46,904 nt of DNA from a virus, in IMG/VR virus record IMGVR_UViG_3300032083_000303, positions 1-46,904 of that record. One strand, written 5' to 3'. Both the position numbers and the translations under genes were made by a program. Position 1 is the stretch's first letter, and each line of letters opens with the position of its first letter. Below, piece by piece: positions 17,170-26,535 of this stretch. Under the pieces are notes generated by a model that was not told where the DNA came from, did not search any database, and was given only the letters and a program-made list of their open reading frames with translations.

Positions 17170-19337
17170 TATCTTCCCCCATCTCCTTGGACAGCTAGTC
17201 TAATTGATCCCCATCTCCAACTAGCATTGTTTGAATTACAAGATACCCTAACCACCCCTTGCCTTCCTCGTGATCTCAAGTCAACCTTTTCAGTTGTTTC
17301 TGTTACGTCAAATTCTTTTGTAGTTTTTTCACTACTCTCTGGAAATTGTTTGGTAATAAGTTTTAGTTTAATTTTACCACCACTTAAATCAAAGTCAGGA
17401 ATAAGTCTGCTCATATACATTAGAGCATTACCATCATCAATATCAAAATCACCTGACTCAACAAAGGATGTTAGTGTTTCACCATTTGCGGTAAAGACAT
17501 CAGTTGGTTCATTGTTGTATACCAAGTTACCACCAACCGTAGCACCAGTTGTAATTGTATTACCAAACACTTCTCTATCTGCAAAGGTAGTAAAGATCAT
17601 ATCTCCATAGACCCAGTACCCTTCATCAGGAGAAAAAATAACATAGCTATCACACTCAGTGCTATCCTTAGAAGCATATAGCCAAATAATTTCTTTAAAC
17701 TCAGAGTTAATTCCAGCAAATACTTTATCGGTGTAGCTTTGATTTAATCTATCAAAAATAAATCTTCTTACAGTACAGTCTAATGTTTCTACCTGACCAG
17801 CAAAGGAATAGAAGTTATCGCTGCCCATCCAGTATGTAACACCATTATAATCTATACACGCATGTTGTCCAACCAACCCACAATTAGAACCTACTTGCTC
17901 AAAGTTAAAAGTAAAAGGTGGACCCGCAAAGCTCATTGTCCACAATGAATTATCAGTCCAAATATTAATAGCATTTTTTGATCTTACTGCACCTACAATT
18001 TCTGTACCATCTGTTAGAACAACTTCGCCAGCAGTTGTAGTAAGAGACGGAACCCAGTTTGTTCTGTCATCTTGATCTGACCAGCGCACCAACATAGGAT
18101 CAAAGGGACCGCTAATAGTTGCAGTTGCTACATATGAGTTACATCCTAGAGCAACTAAGTGTCTATCATTAGGAGACACAATAATAGAGTTTACACTAAT
18201 AGGTGATGTTGTAACAGTTGTTGCTCGTTCAGGTGTTGTACTTGCATCACTGTCAAAATAAAAAATATTACTACCTTTTCTATTTGCAACAATATCCTCA
18301 CCCCAGTTATCAATACTCCAGTTAGCTAAAGTTAAGTTAATATCACTAGCATCAACAGAAGATGCAACATTCCAACCTCTGCCACTGCTCTGTTGATAAA
18401 TCAAAGCAGTCATATTAATATCAGTTGTTACATCTCCACTTGCACTAGCTGCTGTCTTTACACTTACAATAATCTGCGTACTTGCTACAGATACAATTGG
18501 AAACTGAGGACCGCCAACACTTACTGTAGTTCCAGCACCATTTACAATAAACGGCTTAGACAGTATTAAGTTACCTCCTACTGTAGCAGGAGTAACGCTA
18601 GTATTGGCTGGCTGAAAAACTACAAAGTCTCCAGCCGAACCGCCATGCGCTGCATCAGTTGAAACTGTAACAAGTGCATTACTACCAGTTGTTGTAATCT
18701 TACTGATTCCTACTGAAGTTGGTGCAGTTGCATTATATATAGCAGCCGAGTAACCAAGACCTTTGGTAGCCACTGAAGCACCCGTAGGAATGTAGTAGTT
18801 AAATGTTGCATCTCCAGTTGCAGCAGACGTAGCACCCGCTGCCGCTGTTACATTAAATGTATAAACATTAGCACTAGCAACAGAAGCAATTGGATAAACG
18901 TTACCTGTTAAACTAACATTGCCACCAAAAACAGAAGCAGAAGTAAAGTATACATAGTCACCTGCCGTTCTTCCATGTGCTGTGTCAGATACACATACTC
19001 TTGTTTGTCCCGCACTTGTTCCAAAAACACCAGCTAAAGTTACAGTAGAAGTAATAGGAGTAATATCATATATCTGATCTCCATTCATTTCATAAAGTTT
19101 TTCGGGTGTGCCAAAAACTGCACGAGCAATTCTATCTGAATCACGGTAAGCCCTTAAATCTCTAGCAGAACCATCAAAAGCTGTGCTTACTCTAGTCTCA
19201 TAACCTCGCATATTTTCAGGTTTACGCGCACGAAAACGTACACGGTTCCCATCAAACCATTTGTCACCTTCAGCAAACTGTGTGGTTTCTCTATGAAACC
19301 CTTGCTGAAACTCAAACTTTGCAAGTTTACTTGTCAT
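17169..19337 (-). CDS. Tail/stabilisation protein, P22 gp10-like beta-propeller type
   Basis: The 722-residue protein starts KFEFQQGFHRETTQFAEG and then KWFDGNRVRFRARKPENMRG, a pattern typical of podovirus 'stabilisation' proteins (P22 gp10-like tail hub). W-rich blades such as YWMGSDNFYSFAG and 'DEGYWVYGDM' follow, ending in a beta domain. Two inserted modules (about residues 118-180 and 228-305) share the D-x-AHG-x-x-x-GD-(Y/F)-V-x-F signature, showing an internal duplication. The start codon overlaps the stop of the upstream tail gene (TAATG). It would sit in the tail tube below the adaptors. Confidence 0.7.
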   Translation of the reverse strand: MTSKLAKFEFQQGFHRETTQFAEGDKWFDGNRVRFRARKPENMRGYETRVSTAFDGSARDLRAYRDSDRIARAVFGTPEKLYEMNGDQIYDITPITSTVTLAGVFGTSAGQTRVCVSDTAHGRTAGDYVYFTSASVFGGNVSLTGNVYPIASVASANVYTFNVTAAAGATSAATGDATFNYYIPTGASVATKGLGYSAAIYNATAPTSVGISKITTTGSNALVTVSTDAAHGGSAGDFVVFQPANTSVTPATVGGNLILSKPFIVNGAGTTVSVGGPQFPIVSVASTQIIVSVKTAASASGDVTTDINMTALIYQQSSGRGWNVASSVDASDINLTLANWSIDNWGEDIVANRKGSNIFYFDSDASTTPERATTVTTSPISVNSIIVSPNDRHLVALGCNSYVATATISGPFDPMLVRWSDQDDRTNWVPSLTTTAGEVVLTDGTEIVGAVRSKNAINIWTDNSLWTMSFAGPPFTFNFEQVGSNCGLVGQHACIDYNGVTYWMGSDNFYSFAGQVETLDCTVRRFIFDRLNQSYTDKVFAGINSEFKEIIWLYASKDSTECDSYVIFSPDEGYWVYGDMIFTTFADREVFGNTITTGATVGGNLVYNNEPTDVFTANGETLTSFVESGDFDIDDGNALMYMSRLIPDFDLSGGKIKLKLITKQFPESSEKTTKEFDVTETTEKVDLRSRGRQGVVRVSCNSNNASWRWGSIRLAVQGDGGR

Positions 19338-20266
19338 TAGCGAGTCATATTTTTAAGCATTACTGCATCAATTGTAGTAGCACTTCTTGCGGTATAAAAA
19401 AGAATATCACAAGAACCAGAAGCAGAAGTTGCAGTAGGAACGGTGCCACCAGAAAATTTAAATACAGAGTTAAAGCTAACTGTTCTACCACCAGTAGCAT
19501 CTTGAATTAAATAGTAGTGTCCTGTCTGACCAGCGCCCATGTTACTCGGAGCAGCCAAGGTTCTATTACCACCAAGAGTTACCAAGAAAATATTACCATC
19601 ATTAGCATCTGAAACAATAGACGCTGCATCAGTCAAAGTTGTAATGAAGGACTTTACAGCACTAGATACTTTAATCATTGCAGAGTCGCCATAGGCTACA
19701 GTTGCATTAAATGTTTTAGCAGCAGTAATAGTATCCGTAGCAGATACCTTTACATAACGAATATCTGCAAGAGATGTATCAGGAACATCTGTAGTACATA
19801 CACCAACATTACGTACAGCAGCAGTTCCTAGTCCTAAACCAGTAGAGTCTAGTTGAAAAACAGATGTGCCATTAGTGAAGAAATAACCATTACCACTATT
19901 AGGAACAGTTACTCCAGTATTACCAGCAACTCTTAGAATAACTGCATTGCTTGAAGCGTTAGTTGATACTGCGTTTCTAATTGCATAGGTTTTTGAATTG
20001 TTAGGAATTAAAACAAAGATAGATGTGTGAGCAGTTCCTATTGATCCAGAAAACTGTATGATCGCAGACCTAGACTGATCTCCTGTTCCTTGGTTTTCTG
20101 AGAGTGTAACGGTTGCTGCACTGCCCAAACTTACTGTCGTATAGCCAGCGATAGCATCATCAACAAGACTGATAACACCGTCATTAAGAACTTGACCCCA
20201 AGTATTAGGATTATCACCATCACCTTGTTTTGTCAGCCTAATGTTTGTTGTATAAGTTGAGGCCAT
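19337..20266 (-). CDS. Tail fibre/appendage protein
   Basis: The N-terminus 'TTNIRLTKQGDGDNPNTWGQ' then VLNDGVISLVDDAIAG matches the common phage fibre anchor pattern (T..L...GD.N..WG..LN......D.A..G). The middle is beta-rich and Ser/Thr/Ala-rich. The last 90 residues (NRTLAAPSN ... GQTGHYYLIQDATGG ... VFKFSGGTVPT) resemble the end of the 892-residue fibre encoded upstream, so both may use the same tip or trimerisation fold. It is 309 residues long. Receptor binding is possible but not shown. Confidence 0.7.
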   Translation of the reverse strand: MASTYTTNIRLTKQGDGDNPNTWGQVLNDGVISLVDDAIAGYTTVSLGSAATVTLSENQGTGDQSRSAIIQFSGSIGTAHTSIFVLIPNNSKTYAIRNAVSTNASSNAVILRVAGNTGVTVPNSGNGYFFTNGTSVFQLDSTGLGLGTAAVRNVGVCTTDVPDTSLADIRYVKVSATDTITAAKTFNATVAYGDSAMIKVSSAVKSFITTLTDAASIVSDANDGNIFLVTLGGNRTLAAPSNMGAGQTGHYYLIQDATGGRTVSFNSVFKFSGGTVPTATSASGSCDILFYTARSATTIDAVMLKNMTR

Positions 20267-20267
20267 A

Positions 20268-20564
20268 TTACGTACCTTTTCCGTTGTTAAGTTTTAATTT
20301 TGGAATTATAGTTCCTGTATGATTAGCTCCAGTACAAAGTTTTCCATCAGGGGTAAAAAAAAGAATTGTAAAAGTATCCTTACCTCTATAAATAGTAATA
20401 GGAGTTCCTGCCGTAGTTACTCCTGACATAACAAATTCTTCATTATATTCTAGTATACCTTTTTCAATATCTTGAGCATCTTCATTAAAACAAAAAAGCT
20501 GTTGTGCCGATACTGGAAATACAAGCCACAAAGTTATTAGAATATATGTTAGTATAAATTTCAT
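20268..20564 (-). CDS. Small secreted/periplasmic protein (98 aa)
   Basis: The first 20 residues (MKFILTYILITLWLVFPVSA) are a clear signal peptide with a likely cut after VSA before QQ. The mature part has two cysteines (CFNE and GKLC) and a beta-rich 'TIYRGKDTFTILFFTPDGK' core, a pattern seen in small secreted proteins of marine bacteria and phages. It sits between fibre genes. It could act in the periplasm of the infected cell, for example in superinfection exclusion, or be virion-linked. Function unknown. Confidence 0.65.
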   Translation of the reverse strand: MKFILTYILITLWLVFPVSAQQLFCFNEDAQDIEKGILEYNEEFVMSGVTTAGTPITIYRGKDTFTILFFTPDGKLCTGANHTGTIIPKLKLNNGKGT

Positions 20565-21134
20565 CTAAATACTTTCAGGCCAATCATATATTGGAGCATT
20601 ACCAGTAGGAGTTCCATTACTATCTACAGGTGTTACAAACAATGCTTGAAACTCATCCATTGTAGAACAGTTTGTAATTTTTGTTTCAATAGTTTCCGCT
20701 GCTGAACGAACGGCATTTCTATAGGTCTGTATATCAGATGGTATATCTGTACCATTATCTGCTTTACGAATATATGCCCAATCAGTTTGAAAAAGCAAAG
20801 AACCTTGTGTAGTTTTTGTTTGTGAAATATACTGTGATTTAAGACCTTTTGTTACTATTTGATTACCGTTCTTATCTAGCAAAGCAGTACCATCACTATC
20901 TACTTCGTTTACATCTTCAATAGCACGTTCAGTTGAAGTCCACGTACCGTCTTTATTAGGACCAGTTACCCAGTAAAATTTTTCATCTGGTTTTGGTTGA
21001 ACAGTTATTTCAACAAGACCTCTATCAGCTTTTTCATCTGCTGACCAAACCATCCAGTTTTTAGGATGTTGAACGCCGTTATCATCTGTCCACACCCTGT
21101 TTTCGCGGATTGTTTTATTTCCATATTTCCACAT
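20565..21134 (-). CDS. Tail-fibre-module protein, possibly fibre assembly
   Basis: The 189-residue soluble protein has RENRVWTDDNGVQHPKNW near the start and GSLLFQTDWAYIRKAD followed by IPSDIQTYRNAVRSAAET. The 'QTDWa.iRk.d....P..i..yR..vR' motif is widespread in phage tail fibre assembly or fibre-associated proteins (DUF4376-like). The end has the short APIYDWP motif. Its location between two fibre genes supports a chaperone or connector role. Confidence 0.6.
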   Translation of the reverse strand: MWKYGNKTIRENRVWTDDNGVQHPKNWMVWSADEKADRGLVEITVQPKPDEKFYWVTGPNKDGTWTSTERAIEDVNEVDSDGTALLDKNGNQIVTKGLKSQYISQTKTTQGSLLFQTDWAYIRKADNGTDIPSDIQTYRNAVRSAAETIETKITNCSTMDEFQALFVTPVDSNGTPTGNAPIYDWPESI

Positions 21135-21143
21135 AGTCTTCTC

Positions 21144-23573
21144 CTATCGGGCCGTGGCAGGGGCGACATCTTCACCGCCAAAGGGGTTCTCTGCAAAGGC
21201 CATATATACAAACGAACCGCCCGACCCATTTACTCCGCCATCGCTGGCACGAAGTTTAAATCCAGTAGCAGTAAAATCATGCGTTGTAGAAGATGTGTCA
21301 GCGGTACCTGTATCTGCAAAAAGTCTAAGGTTTGCAACATTAAACGGGTTACGCGCACTGTCAACAATTACCCAGTTATCAGTACTATCCGTCCGTTTAA
21401 CCATAACAAAAGCAGGACGAAAGCCCGTATATATAAACGGACCATTTGCATCTGCATTTCCCGTGTAGCTGCCAAAGGAGCTATAACCAGGAACTTCAGC
21501 CCACGCATAACAAACCATGCTATTACCAGATACGTTTGTGCCGAAACCACCACCGCCAAGCGTAATTAATGTGCTTGTTGGCTCGGTATCATTCCATGCA
21601 CCATCTGAATCTGCTACTCCACCTGTACCGTTTAACAAAAGATATTTAGTAGCTCCTAGCTCCGAATGGTAGACAATCCACTGCTCGGTGCTGTCTCTGT
21701 TTTTTATTATAATCCAAGAAGGTTTGACTCCAAGACCGTGACCAATAGTTTGCCCCGCTGTGCCGTTGCCTTCAAAAGTTGAAATAGAAAGTCCGTTCGT
21801 TGTATTTACAGATGTAGTGGTCGTGTTAATGCTACCGCTTTCATTGCTACTGCCAGCACCACCTACAGTCTTCCATTGCCATGCAACATACGTTCTACCT
21901 GATCCATTAAAATTTGGATCGGTGGTATCAAGATCGAAGCCATTCGTTTCAAACGTGATTTGCGCGGGGCTATCCGTGTCCTCGGCGTCGCTTGAATTAG
22001 ATTTAAGACGCTGTGTTTGACCTCTAGCAACGTCAATAAAAACATGATTGTCTCCGTTAGATCGCGGACCAATCCACCAAAGGTCTGGCTTAAAATCTCC
22101 AGCACTTGCGTCATTGGTGATAGCCAAGCCGCTGCTGCCATTTCCTGTATAAAGTTGTGGAAGGAAGGCTGATGATCCATCTGTAATTGTTGGTGTGGGG
22201 AAATCTGAAACATTTTCAAAATAAGTGTAACCCGTTGGTGTTGTACCTGAACACTCACTTTCGTTTAATAGGGTAAGAACATTCCCGCTTTTCGCAGCAG
22301 CAGCAAAAACATACTCATTGCTGCCAATCATTGCCGTAATTGTAGTAGTAGGGTTATCTCCTGTAGCGGGATTACCGTCTAATCCTGCATCTGCTGCAAC
22401 AAATTTCATTGCGGTTGCACTAGCGTCGTAAATTCCAAGAAAACATTTTCCCGTTGCCATATCGACGGCAAGCCAAAATTCATCGGATGTCGTAATTGGC
22501 AAACTAGGGTCAATACTGCCAGTAGTTATGTAGTCGTAAAGTGTTAGATCAGAAGACGAAGGCGACATTTGCACACCGTCTGACGCACCAACATCTTCAT
22601 TGCTTCCAGTAGCATCGCCAAAATTACTATTGTTTGATTTTGTTATACCAAAATTCCAACCATTATTAGTACTTACAGTATCTGATGAAAATGCAACTGC
22701 ATATTTTCCAGTTGACGGTAAGTTAGCTGTTAAAGAAATTAAAGTTCGAGTAGACGGACCTGTGTAAACTAAGTTTCCATCAGTTACAGTTCCACCGCCC
22801 CGTTGATTATTAAGACGATTAAAAGTAATTTGATTATTAGTAGGTGTGTCTGATCGTTGATCGGCTGTTGTCAGTCCTGACGAAGTAAAATCGTTACCAT
22901 TACCTGATTCGTCGTCTCCTAAATCAGAACTATCACGGCCATCAATATAAAAACCATTTGTTCCAAAACTGCCTGAGTATGCTATTGGTTTCCATACTCC
23001 ACTATCATCAAACTCTCCAAAAGCTGTAGGGGCTGCTTGTGTTCCGTCAATTAAATACATTTCAGCTATATAAGCATCAATATAATTACTACCTTCTTTA
23101 CCAATATTTTGCGCTACAGTAGCATTAACATCAAATTCAAAGTTTTCACTTGGATTACTTGAAGTAGAAAAACTGGTAACTTGTACACCATTAATGTAAA
23201 TTTTAACACGATCTGCTGCCGTAGTATCTGTAGTATCAACAGCCAAAACAATGTGCTGCCATGCTGTAGGATCACGAAAAACTTGAGTAGTTGCTCTTAA
23301 TGTACTACCATCAATAAAGTATAATTTATCATCACTATCAGACCAACCAAACTCTGTGCTACCAGCTTGCAGTATTCTGTATCCACCGCTAGTACCACTA
23401 GCAAAGGTGTTCACTTTCCACCAAAAACTAAATGTCCATGTACGGCGATTAGACGCACTGCTAGGTGTTCTAGTTAAATAGGCACTATCTCCCATTGTAA
23501 ATCTAATTGATTGACCAATGTTATAGCCAGTTGATTGTCCACTTGCACCCATCATTATGTTTTGAAAAACCAT
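21144..23573 (-). CDS. Large tail appendage with LamG/concanavalin-like lectin domain
   Basis: The 809-residue protein begins MVFQNIMMGASGQSTGY. Residues about 25-200 form a LamG-like lectin fold ('TWTFSFWWKVN', WQHIVLAVDT, KIYINGVQV, IAEMYLIDG). The C-terminal half carries repeats of the type WIIIKNRDSTEQWIVYHS ... YLLLNGTGG ... GFRPAFVMVKRTDSTDNW, well known in marine phage fibres. The probable role is host glycan or receptor binding. The gene has two compositional halves: the N-terminal part (22600-23573) is AT-rich while 21144-22500 is clearly richer in G and C, a sign of mosaic exchange. Confidence 0.72.
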   Translation of the reverse strand: MVFQNIMMGASGQSTGYNIGQSIRFTMGDSAYLTRTPSSASNRRTWTFSFWWKVNTFASGTSGGYRILQAGSTEFGWSDSDDKLYFIDGSTLRATTQVFRDPTAWQHIVLAVDTTDTTAADRVKIYINGVQVTSFSTSSNPSENFEFDVNATVAQNIGKEGSNYIDAYIAEMYLIDGTQAAPTAFGEFDDSGVWKPIAYSGSFGTNGFYIDGRDSSDLGDDESGNGNDFTSSGLTTADQRSDTPTNNQITFNRLNNQRGGGTVTDGNLVYTGPSTRTLISLTANLPSTGKYAVAFSSDTVSTNNGWNFGITKSNNSNFGDATGSNEDVGASDGVQMSPSSSDLTLYDYITTGSIDPSLPITTSDEFWLAVDMATGKCFLGIYDASATAMKFVAADAGLDGNPATGDNPTTTITAMIGSNEYVFAAAAKSGNVLTLLNESECSGTTPTGYTYFENVSDFPTPTITDGSSAFLPQLYTGNGSSGLAITNDASAGDFKPDLWWIGPRSNGDNHVFIDVARGQTQRLKSNSSDAEDTDSPAQITFETNGFDLDTTDPNFNGSGRTYVAWQWKTVGGAGSSNESGSINTTTTSVNTTNGLSISTFEGNGTAGQTIGHGLGVKPSWIIIKNRDSTEQWIVYHSELGATKYLLLNGTGGVADSDGAWNDTEPTSTLITLGGGGFGTNVSGNSMVCYAWAEVPGYSSFGSYTGNADANGPFIYTGFRPAFVMVKRTDSTDNWVIVDSARNPFNVANLRLFADTGTADTSSTTHDFTATGFKLRASDGGVNGSGGSFVYMAFAENPFGGEDVAPATAR

Positions 23574-23584
23574 TTAATAGTCCT

Positions 23585-26263
23585 TTAACTATAAGCTTGT
23601 GTCATAACAGCTTGAATATTTTCAGCAGTATTATCAGTTGATACGGACAAAACAATATAGTCTAGTCTATCTACAGCATCGTCAGTAGTTGAGAACGTAG
23701 GTGCTGTACCACCAATAAAGTTCCAACAAGCATTATACGATACTGTTCCACTACCTCCTTGCTGATGCAAGAAGATACTGCCAACTTGTCCTACTCTAGC
23801 ATTGGTAGGTCTAGCAAGAGTATGTGCAGCAGTAACAGAAGTAAAGAAATTTTGTGCAGTACCAAAGTTAAGAGATACAGAAGTAATGCCATTAATTGCC
23901 GTTGTTTCAACAGCAGCCGCTGCCGACTCTGTAAGTTGTAACTGTCCTTCAAGAGATACATTACCACTTACACGAACAGTACCAAGAAATCCTGAATTAC
24001 CTGTAATAGTTGCTGTGCTTAACAAGTTAGTTGCTCCACCTACACTAAGAGTAGATGCCAAGCTAACTGCTCCTGCAACTGTAAGAGTACCACCTACATT
24101 AGCATTACTTACTGAAGTTGCTCCGCTAACTCGTACTGTTCCAAGAAAACCAGCATTGCCAGCAACTGTAACTGTATCAAGTAAATTAGTAGCGCCACCA
24201 ACACTTAATGTAGATGCTAAACTTGTTGCCCCACCAACTGTTAGTGTGCCGCCAATATTTACATCGCCACTTACTGAAATGTCTCCATCAAATGTAATAC
24301 CGCCAGTAGCAAATATAGTTCCACCAACAGAGACATTCCCTGCTACATCTAAATTACCACTTACAGATACTGCATCTTTAAAGATGCCTACCCCTGCCAC
24401 TGTAACCGTTGAAGCAAAGTTAGCTGCACCACCTACACTTAAAGTTGAAGCTAGGCTGACGGCTCCTGCTACGGTTAGTGTGCCACCTACATTTGCATTG
24501 CTTACAGATATTGCACCACTTACGCGAACACTGCCTAAGAAACCAGCATTGCCAGCAACCGTAACTGTGCTGAGTAAATTGGTTGCTCCACCTACACTAA
24601 GTGTACTATTTAAACTTGTAGCTCCTGCTACTGTAAGTGTGCTAAGTAAGTTAGTTGCACCACCAACACTAAGTGTGCTATTAAGGCTTGTAGCTCCTGC
24701 TACTGTAAGCGTACCACCAACATTTAAATCACCACTAACAGAAATGTCACCATCAAATGTAATTCCTCCAGTAGCAAATATCGTGCCGCCAACTGATACA
24801 TTACCAGCAACATCTAGATTACCGCTTACAGATACATGGCTTTTAAATGTACCAGTTCCTACAACTGTAACCGTTGTTGCAAAGTTAGTAGCGCCCCCTA
24901 CGCTAAGTGTAGAAGCTAGGCTTACAGCCCCTGCTATAGTTACCGTGTCTGCAAAGTTAGCTACACCGCCTACACTAAGACTAGAGGCTAGGCTAACTGC
25001 ACCACCAACTGTAACAGTACCACCAAGATTAGTGTTACCACTAACTGATACATCGTCCTTAAATGTTGCCGCTCCTACAACTGTAGCTGTTGATGCAAGA
25101 TTAACTGCACCACCAACACTAAGCGTTGAAGCTAGGCTAACTGCACCAGCAATAGTAACAGTGTCTGCAAAGTTAGCTACACCGCCTACACTTAATGTAG
25201 ATGCAAGACTAACTGCTCCACCAACAGTTACTGTACCACCAAGATTAGTATTACCGCTAACTGATACGTTTGTTTTAAACGTGCTATCAGCTAAGAAAGT
25301 TGCATTGCTACCTACACTTAATGTAGATGCAAGACTAACTGCTCCTGCAACTGTAAGAGTCCCATTAATAACAGCATTAGCACTAATAGATACAGCATCA
25401 TTAACAACTAATGTGCCACCAATAGATACATTACCGCCAGCATTAATAAATCCTGATACAGAGATATTAGTTGTTACACCTAATTCTGCTTCTACATTAG
25501 TTAAGTTAGAACCGTCTCCATAAAAAGCTGCTGCCGTTACATTCCCTACAACATTAGCATTACCACTAATACTAACATTAGTTGCAAAGTTAGCAACACC
25601 TGTTACATCAAGCACTGAACCAACTGATACCGAAGAAGCAGTATCTATTCTACCACTAACTGATACATCATTACTAAATGTAGACTTACTTGTAAAAGCA
25701 GCCGTGCCAGTAACTGCAAGAGTGCCGCCAATTGATACATTTTCATTTACATCAAGCTGGCCGCTAACAGATACGTCACCTTCGATAATTGCATTACCAG
25801 CAATCGTTACATGCGTAGCAAACGTAGCCACACCTGTCTGTACTAGTGTGCCACCAATAGAAGCATTTGTTCCAATGTTTAGATCACCGCTTACAGATGT
25901 GTCACCTTTTACAACTAGGCTACCACCAACATTAGCTCCACCAGCTACCGTAATTGAACTAACACAAATATCTCCACCAACACTAGCTGTCAGTCCTGTA
26001 AGATTAGAACCGTCACCATAGTAAGCAGAGGCACATACATTGTTACCAACAATTAAATTATTTTTAACTGTTGCTGTACCATCTACAAGAAACGCAGTCT
26101 GAGCAATAACTTTATTCGTAGCAACCTTTAGCGCAGTATTAGTTCCATCACCTGTTTGAACATACACAGAAGAAGTACTAACACCATCATTTGCGGCGCT
26201 ACTATTAATAAGCAATAACTGCTTATATGTTCCTGAAATTAGTTTTCCTGTTAAGTCTGTCAT
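23585..26263 (-). CDS. Repeat-rich long tail fibre
   Basis: Start ATG 26263 gives 892 residues and overlaps the upstream stop (ATGA); a TTG at 26275 is rejected. The chain is nearly all short beta repeats of about 13-15 residues such as GGTLTVAGATSLNSTLSVGG and VSVSGNLDVAGNVSVGG, expected to form a long beta-helix shaft. The final 80 residues (AHTLARPTN, GQVGSIFLHQ, NFIGGTAPTFST) form a different tip domain related to the end of the 309-residue fibre. Long near-identical blocks are repeated at DNA level. It is probably the main receptor-reaching fibre. Confidence 0.75.
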   Translation of the reverse strand: MTDLTGKLISGTYKQLLLINSSAANDGVSTSSVYVQTGDGTNTALKVATNKVIAQTAFLVDGTATVKNNLIVGNNVCASAYYGDGSNLTGLTASVGGDICVSSITVAGGANVGGSLVVKGDTSVSGDLNIGTNASIGGTLVQTGVATFATHVTIAGNAIIEGDVSVSGQLDVNENVSIGGTLAVTGTAAFTSKSTFSNDVSVSGRIDTASSVSVGSVLDVTGVANFATNVSISGNANVVGNVTAAAFYGDGSNLTNVEAELGVTTNISVSGFINAGGNVSIGGTLVVNDAVSISANAVINGTLTVAGAVSLASTLSVGSNATFLADSTFKTNVSVSGNTNLGGTVTVGGAVSLASTLSVGGVANFADTVTIAGAVSLASTLSVGGAVNLASTATVVGAATFKDDVSVSGNTNLGGTVTVGGAVSLASSLSVGGVANFADTVTIAGAVSLASTLSVGGATNFATTVTVVGTGTFKSHVSVSGNLDVAGNVSVGGTIFATGGITFDGDISVSGDLNVGGTLTVAGATSLNSTLSVGGATNLLSTLTVAGATSLNSTLSVGGATNLLSTVTVAGNAGFLGSVRVSGAISVSNANVGGTLTVAGAVSLASTLSVGGAANFASTVTVAGVGIFKDAVSVSGNLDVAGNVSVGGTIFATGGITFDGDISVSGDVNIGGTLTVGGATSLASTLSVGGATNLLDTVTVAGNAGFLGTVRVSGATSVSNANVGGTLTVAGAVSLASTLSVGGATNLLSTATITGNSGFLGTVRVSGNVSLEGQLQLTESAAAAVETTAINGITSVSLNFGTAQNFFTSVTAAHTLARPTNARVGQVGSIFLHQQGGSGTVSYNACWNFIGGTAPTFSTTDDAVDRLDYIVLSVSTDNTAENIQAVMTQAYS
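23960..24880 (-). repeat. Tandem ~460-bp duplication inside the fibre gene
   Basis: Two adjacent blocks, about 24420-24880 and 23960-24420, encode nearly the same succession: FATTVTV or FASTVTV, then VSVSGNLDVAGNVSVGGTIF, ATGGITFDGDISVSGD, then VAGNAGFLG and VRVSG and SVSNANVGGTLT. Boundaries are approximate. Such blocks allow shaft length to change by unequal recombination. Confidence 0.7.
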
Positions 26264-26535
26264 ATTAGTTGCCAATACTCATCTGTTGAATCCCAAGTGG
26301 TTGCTACTTGATCCCATGTTAAATTTCTGCCACCTGTGTCAGGTCTAGGATTACGTATCGCAGGGTTATCCCGAACATCAGGAATGTGATTTTGTGGGTG
26401 ATTTTTCAAATCAAAGTTACCCTCAAAATCTTCTGGACAAACAATAAGTCCATAACTATTTTCTTGCATAATTCTGTGAGGATATACAAACCCACAGATG
26501 TCGCACATAGCTAGTGCGTTTTTATTACTTGCCAT
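26260..26535 (-). CDS. Small zinc-finger-like virion-module protein
   Basis: Start ATG 26535 (91 residues) is preferred to a TTG at 26556. CDICGFVYPHR and, 20 residues later, GLIVCPEDFEGNF suggest a one-and-a-half zinc-ribbon (C-x-x-C plus C). The 'NSYGLIVCPEDFEGN' pattern followed by KNHPQNH recurs in small proteins of marine phage structural modules. C-terminal WDQVATTWDSTDEYW is aromatic. It overlaps the 48-residue membrane gene at its start and the fibre gene at its end, so the three are coupled. Confidence 0.65.
   Translation of the reverse strand: MASNKNALAMCDICGFVYPHRIMQENSYGLIVCPEDFEGNFDLKNHPQNHIPDVRDNPAIRNPRPDTGGRNLTWDQVATTWDSTDEYWQLI

Noticed and set aside
23802-25523. Long rightward open frame of 573 codons
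   Set aside because: It is the antisense shadow of the repetitive fibre gene; its Pro/Thr/Val-rich repeats are mirror images of the fibre repeats.
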